In this document: one piece after another, positions 5,504 to 8,267 of the stretch | Numbering within the stretch: the first letter of the stretch is position 1 | Layout: every line of letters starts with the position of its first letter | NCBI GenBank assembly: GCA_024695315.1 | Contig: JAILIJ010000041.1 | Span: 1-8,267, forward strand | DNA: 8,267 nt | Origin: Bacteroidaceae bacterium | GTDB taxonomy: Bacteria > Bacteroidota > Bacteroidia > Bacteroidales > Bacteroidaceae | Direction: 5' to 3' | Position numbers and translations under genes: made by a program | Notes under the pieces: model-generated | Databases searched by the model: none | Seen by the model: the letters and a program-made list of their open reading frames with translations, nothing else | What the model was told of the DNA's origin: nothing

Positions 5504-7147
5504 TTACTTAGACAACATCTCCTTAACAAACATATTAGAGACTTTTCTTTGCTCTGGCGTAAATCCATGGCCTGCTCCAGGGATCACACCAAGATGAGCA
5601 TTCTTATATCTTTTCATCGCTTCCTCTGAGTAAGAAAGCGGCACAACAGCATCCTTAGAACCATGAATAATCTGTACAGGACCTTCATATTGTGTAATAG
5701 TCTCATAAACCTTCATATCACGAAGTTCCATAAAGAATCTCTTACCCATAGGTACGTTCCATAGCCTTGTGGTATCTGGAATATCCTCCACATTCTTATA
5801 GCGCGCATTCCAGTTGTCAGGAATACATAGCGCTGGATAAATGAGTATTAGCTTGCTGATTTCTGATTTCAGTTCAGCAGCAGCCATTGCAGAAACAAAT
5901 CCGCCCTGGCTCTCACCGATAAGCACGATATTATCTTTATCAATATCCGACTGTGACTGAAAATGGCGCACAATAGCCTTGAGATCATTCTTTTCGTCAA
6001 CAACAGACATATTCATTGTATTGTTATCGCTCTTACTATTTACAGAACCACATGGGAAATCAAAAGTATAAACGAGATAACCCAACGAATTTAGCGTTTG
6101 GAAATAGTCCTTGGCAAAATGATGTGTTCCGTTGAAACCATGACTGACAATAGCGACCTTCTTCTTTGTTACATTAGTAGGCTCACTGGCAATGCCATAT
6201 ATTTTTCTACTGCCATTCATAATAACAAGTTCTTTAACCTTGGCATCAAAATTACGCTGCTTCATAGTCCACTGAGGGAAGGCACGCAAATCGGAATTAG
6301 CAAACACGGCCTTATTAGCCTGTTTGTCTTTCAAATGCCAATCAAGCCATGAGAGGACCATTTTCCCAAACTCACCACCACCCTTCTGTGAATACGTGGC
6401 ACCATGACCAGCAGTAGCCATATCAGCAAGCGCAACAGGCACCTTGTCTATACGTTCGAAATCAATCTGAGCATTCTTATACGCAACATCTCCAGGACCA
6501 CCTGTGAGGTAAAGAATAGGAGCGTGGAGCTGGCTAAGCGACTTAGGACTCGCTCCTGCCATCTGCATATTTCCCATACCTGCATTACAAATAATATATG
6601 TCTTTAGACGTGGATCGGAACAACAACTGAGTACCTGAGCGCCGCCACAAGAATGACCAGCAGCCGCAATTCTTGTAACATCAACACGACCATAATAATC
6701 GCTTTTAGAATCTTGCACCTGCCCACACATCCAATCAATGGCCTTTGTAATCATCGAAGACTCGGTGTTCATCTCTTTACGCTCTTTTGGATCCTGTCTC
6801 AATTCTCCCAAGGCTATAACAACATATCCGCGTGAGGCTACGTCGATAAGCATACGCTCATAGTCTATAGGGGTATCCATACAAGCCCCATTTGCCCATA
6901 TAAGTACAGGTAACTTCTTTTCTCGATCTGAAGCTAAGGAAATATCCTTTGGACGGTAAACAACATAATCCGGCAGGCTCTTTTCCTTTACAGCTATAGC
7001 AGAAAACATACCAGAACCGCCACCGTCTATTTCCTTTTGACAAACAATATTCTTGCTTACCAATTTACGCTTCGTAATCTTGGCTATATCTTGTGCAAAA
7101 ACAGATAGTGATACAGACACAAGTAATACAGATAATAAATATTTCAT
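5504..7147 (-). CDS. Secreted protein with two tandem alpha/beta-hydrolase domains (probable esterase)
   Basis: 547-aa exported protein; residues 1-18 are a signal peptide (cleavage before Q19). Domain 1 (about 40-275) resembles dienelactone-hydrolase/cutinase-like folds: nucleophile elbow GHSCGG (S166), probable acid D220 in GGPGDVAY and His H248 in AGHGAT. Domain 2 (about 300-547) resembles acyl and feruloyl/cinnamoyl esterases: oxyanion region SHGFNG (335-340), elbow GESQGG (S413), acid D499 in IHGSKDAVVP and His H527 in GAGHGF. Both triads look complete, so this is probably a bifunctional enzyme, not one active domain with a dead partner. It lies 81 bp downstream of the second GH43-like gene on the same strand. 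I saw no TAnnTTTG promoter in the gap, so they probably form one operon and the esterase may strip acetyl, feruloyl or other acyl groups from the glycan the GH43 attacks. A peptidase role is possible but less likely. The start is the ATG just upstream of the signal peptide. Confidence 0.85.
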   Translation of the reverse strand: MKYLLSVLLVSVSLSVFAQDIAKITKRKLVSKNIVCQKEIDGGGSGMFSAIAVKEKSLPDYVVYRPKDISLASDREKKLPVLIWANGACMDTPIDYERMLIDVASRGYVVIALGELRQDPKERKEMNTESSMITKAIDWMCGQVQDSKSDYYGRVDVTRIAAAGHSCGGAQVLSCCSDPRLKTYIICNAGMGNMQMAGASPKSLSQLHAPILYLTGGPGDVAYKNAQIDFERIDKVPVALADMATAGHGATYSQKGGGEFGKMVLSWLDWHLKDKQANKAVFANSDLRAFPQWTMKQRNFDAKVKELVIMNGSRKIYGIASEPTNVTKKKVAIVSHGFNGTHHFAKDYFQTLNSLGYLVYTFDFPCGSVNSKSDNNTMNMSVVDEKNDLKAIVRHFQSQSDIDKDNIVLIGESQGGFVSAMAAAELKSEISKLILIYPALCIPDNWNARYKNVEDIPDTTRLWNVPMGKRFFMELRDMKVYETITQYEGPVQIIHGSKDAVVPLSYSEEAMKRYKNAHLGVIPGAGHGFTPEQRKVSNMFVKEMLSK

Positions 7148-7186
7148 AAATTTATATATTTTCGTACATTAAATTTCTTTTCCACC

Positions 7187-7203
7187 TATGATCTTATATC
7201 ATA
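7187..7203. promoter_or_regulatory. Inverted repeat between the GH43-like and esterase genes
   Basis: TATGAT (7187-7192) and ATCATA (7198-7203) are perfect inverted arms around a 5-nt centre, within the 81-bp gap. It may be a small operator or an intercistronic RNA hairpin; it is too AT-rich and short to be a terminator. It could be chance. Confidence 0.3.
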
Positions 7204-7228
7204 AATATTACAACAAGGTCTAACAAGA

Positions 7229-8267
7229 TTATTTTACCCAAACCTTCTTTGTGGTTACAATACCATCAGATACGGTCCGGACCACATTCACGCCCTTAGT
7301 TAGAGCTTCACGCTTAATGCCATCAAGTGAATAAATAGCGGAATTGCCATTATATAAACCACCATCCTTTACAGCCTGAATAGCGTCTGCTAAATCTGCT
7401 TTTCTTATGAAACTGACATCATCTATCCTACACCATGCGCCAGCGGCACCATCTGCATAGAAACCGATTTCAACTTTTCCTCCCTTGACCATGATGTCAT
7501 CAATCCTTATCTTACGCCATTTGCCATCGGAAGAAGTTACATCCTTGCGGTATGTCTCTCCATTACACTTAGCATACATATACAATTCTTTATATTCACT
7601 TCCACAACGCACCATAGCCTCCATAGAATACATACCGTCCGTTAGTTCTACAACAGGAGTAGAACTGATAGTCTGATAAACTGTTCGAGTGTAATCGACT
7701 TTATCATATATGTTCAAACACCAATTTCCCATAACACTACTTCTATCTGAAGAAGTGTTCGAAGCATTAAGTTGAGGAGAGTTGGCCCCACCCTGAACAA
7801 TAGCATTACCTTTTTTAACCTTGAAGGACCATCCTTTTAGGTATGTCTGAGCAGGCTTATTGGTACTTGGAATCTTTATTCTATCAGCATCGAAACTGAA
7901 ATTTCTTACATAATTATTATTTTTTCCCACTTTCCATTCTCCAGTTTCTGCATTAAGCATCCAATGGCTTAGGGAATTGAAATATGGCTTATCATTCACG
8001 AAAGAAATAGGACACCACTGGTTGAATCCATTACCATTTCCTGCAAATCCAGCCCATCTGTCACCACAATAAATGACCGTCTCCTCTTCTGTTCCCTTGA
8101 CTGTGTAAAAGAAACCAGTCTGCGTCACATGTCCATAGTCATTCTCCGCTCCTGGCATCTTCAACATATTGTTTGTAGGGGTATAAGGTCCATAGATATT
8201 ATCTGACACAAGGTAATATACATTTGAGGCATTCCATCCATAAAGATCAGAGGCACAAACATAATAC
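7229..8267 (-). CDS. C-terminal part of a secreted GH43-like glycosidase (runs off the right edge)
   Basis: The frame stays open to the window edge, so at least 345 residues are present and the N-terminus, signal peptide and some catalytic residues are missing. The first residues (YYVCASDLYGWNASNVYYLVS) and the following SDNIYGPY, HVTQTGFF, VIYCGDRWAGFAGNGNGFNQW and YFNSLSHW segments match the later blades of a GH43 propeller of the galactosidase/fucosidase-like type that I recall (GH43_34-like). The subfamily is tentative. Counting from the edge, a beta-sandwich carbohydrate-binding-like domain of about 140 residues follows (about 150-290, ending in WCRIDDVSFIRK). A final 40-45 residue tail contains AIYSLDGIKREALTKGVNVV and ends KKVWVK, resembling T9SS C-terminal sorting motifs of Bacteroidetes, so it is possibly surface-exposed. 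A GTG at 8207-8209 could be mistaken for the start; it lies inside the propeller. It is probably cotranscribed with the downstream esterase. Confidence 0.82.
   Translation of the reverse strand, partial: YYVCASDLYGWNASNVYYLVSDNIYGPYTPTNNMLKMPGAENDYGHVTQTGFFYTVKGTEEETVIYCGDRWAGFAGNGNGFNQWCPISFVNDKPYFNSLSHWMLNAETGEWKVGKNNNYVRNFSFDADRIKIPSTNKPAQTYLKGWSFKVKKGNAIVQGGANSPQLNASNTSSDRSSVMGNWCLNIYDKVDYTRTVYQTISSTPVVELTDGMYSMEAMVRCGSEYKELYMYAKCNGETYRKDVTSSDGKWRKIRIDDIMVKGGKVEIGFYADGAAGAWCRIDDVSFIRKADLADAIQAVKDGGLYNGNSAIYSLDGIKREALTKGVNVVRTVSDGIVTTKKVWVK

Noticed and set aside
8207..8209. GTG as the start of the right-edge gene
   Set aside because: The frame is open beyond it to the window edge and the upstream residues match GH43 propeller sequence, so the gene is truncated by the window, not started there.
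1..8267. CRISPR array, tRNA, rRNA, transposase or integrase signatures
   Set aside because: None were recognised on either strand: no regular spacer-repeat array, cloverleaf, or transposase/recombinase motif was found.

Overview
The window looks like a chromosomal segment of a Bacteroidales bacterium, most likely Prevotella or a close relative. The DNA is AT-rich. Three upstream regions carry the Bacteroidetes -33 TTTG / -7 TAnnTTTG promoter pattern, starts sit in A-rich rather than Shine-Dalgarno contexts, and secreted carbohydrate-active enzymes have the expected Bacteroidales architecture. One of these enzymes ends in a tail resembling the type IX secretion (T9SS) C-terminal motif. The species cannot be fixed from the sequence alone.

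Layout, left to right. Plus strand: (1) a promoter with repeated upstream motifs and a secreted family 43 glycoside hydrolase (135-1742); (2) a 3' hairpin, then a new promoter and leader driving a small DUF3784-like membrane protein (2136-2441); (3) a possible decayed gene tail, then a textbook promoter (2621-2652) that starts transcription directly into a cobalamin riboswitch (about 2656-2850). The riboswitch is followed by about 170 nt of further structured leader and then a DASS/SLC13-type anion:Na+ symporter (3021-4526); (4) a hairpin and a small SAM-dependent methyltransferase (4690-5262). Two terminator hairpins mark the convergent junction near 5290-5456. Minus strand: (5) a secreted protein with two tandem alpha/beta-hydrolase domains (7147-5504); (6) upstream of it in transcription order, the C-terminal part of a second secreted GH43-like enzyme, which runs off the right edge.

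How it fits together. Both flanks are polysaccharide degradation: two different GH43-type enzymes and a probable two-domain carbohydrate esterase, plausibly removing arabinose, xylose or galactose units and acyl groups from plant polysaccharide. No SusC/SusD pair is in view, so a polysaccharide utilisation locus cannot be claimed. The centre is a vitamin B12-controlled unit whose first gene is a predicted dicarboxylate transporter, not the usual B12 or cobalt uptake gene. Bacteroidales need B12 for methylmalonyl-CoA mutase, the step converting succinate to propionate. A B12-repressed carboxylate transporter would therefore be a simple way to switch succinate (or fumarate/malate) traffic on when B12 is scarce. 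That link is inference, but it is the most interesting hypothesis here.
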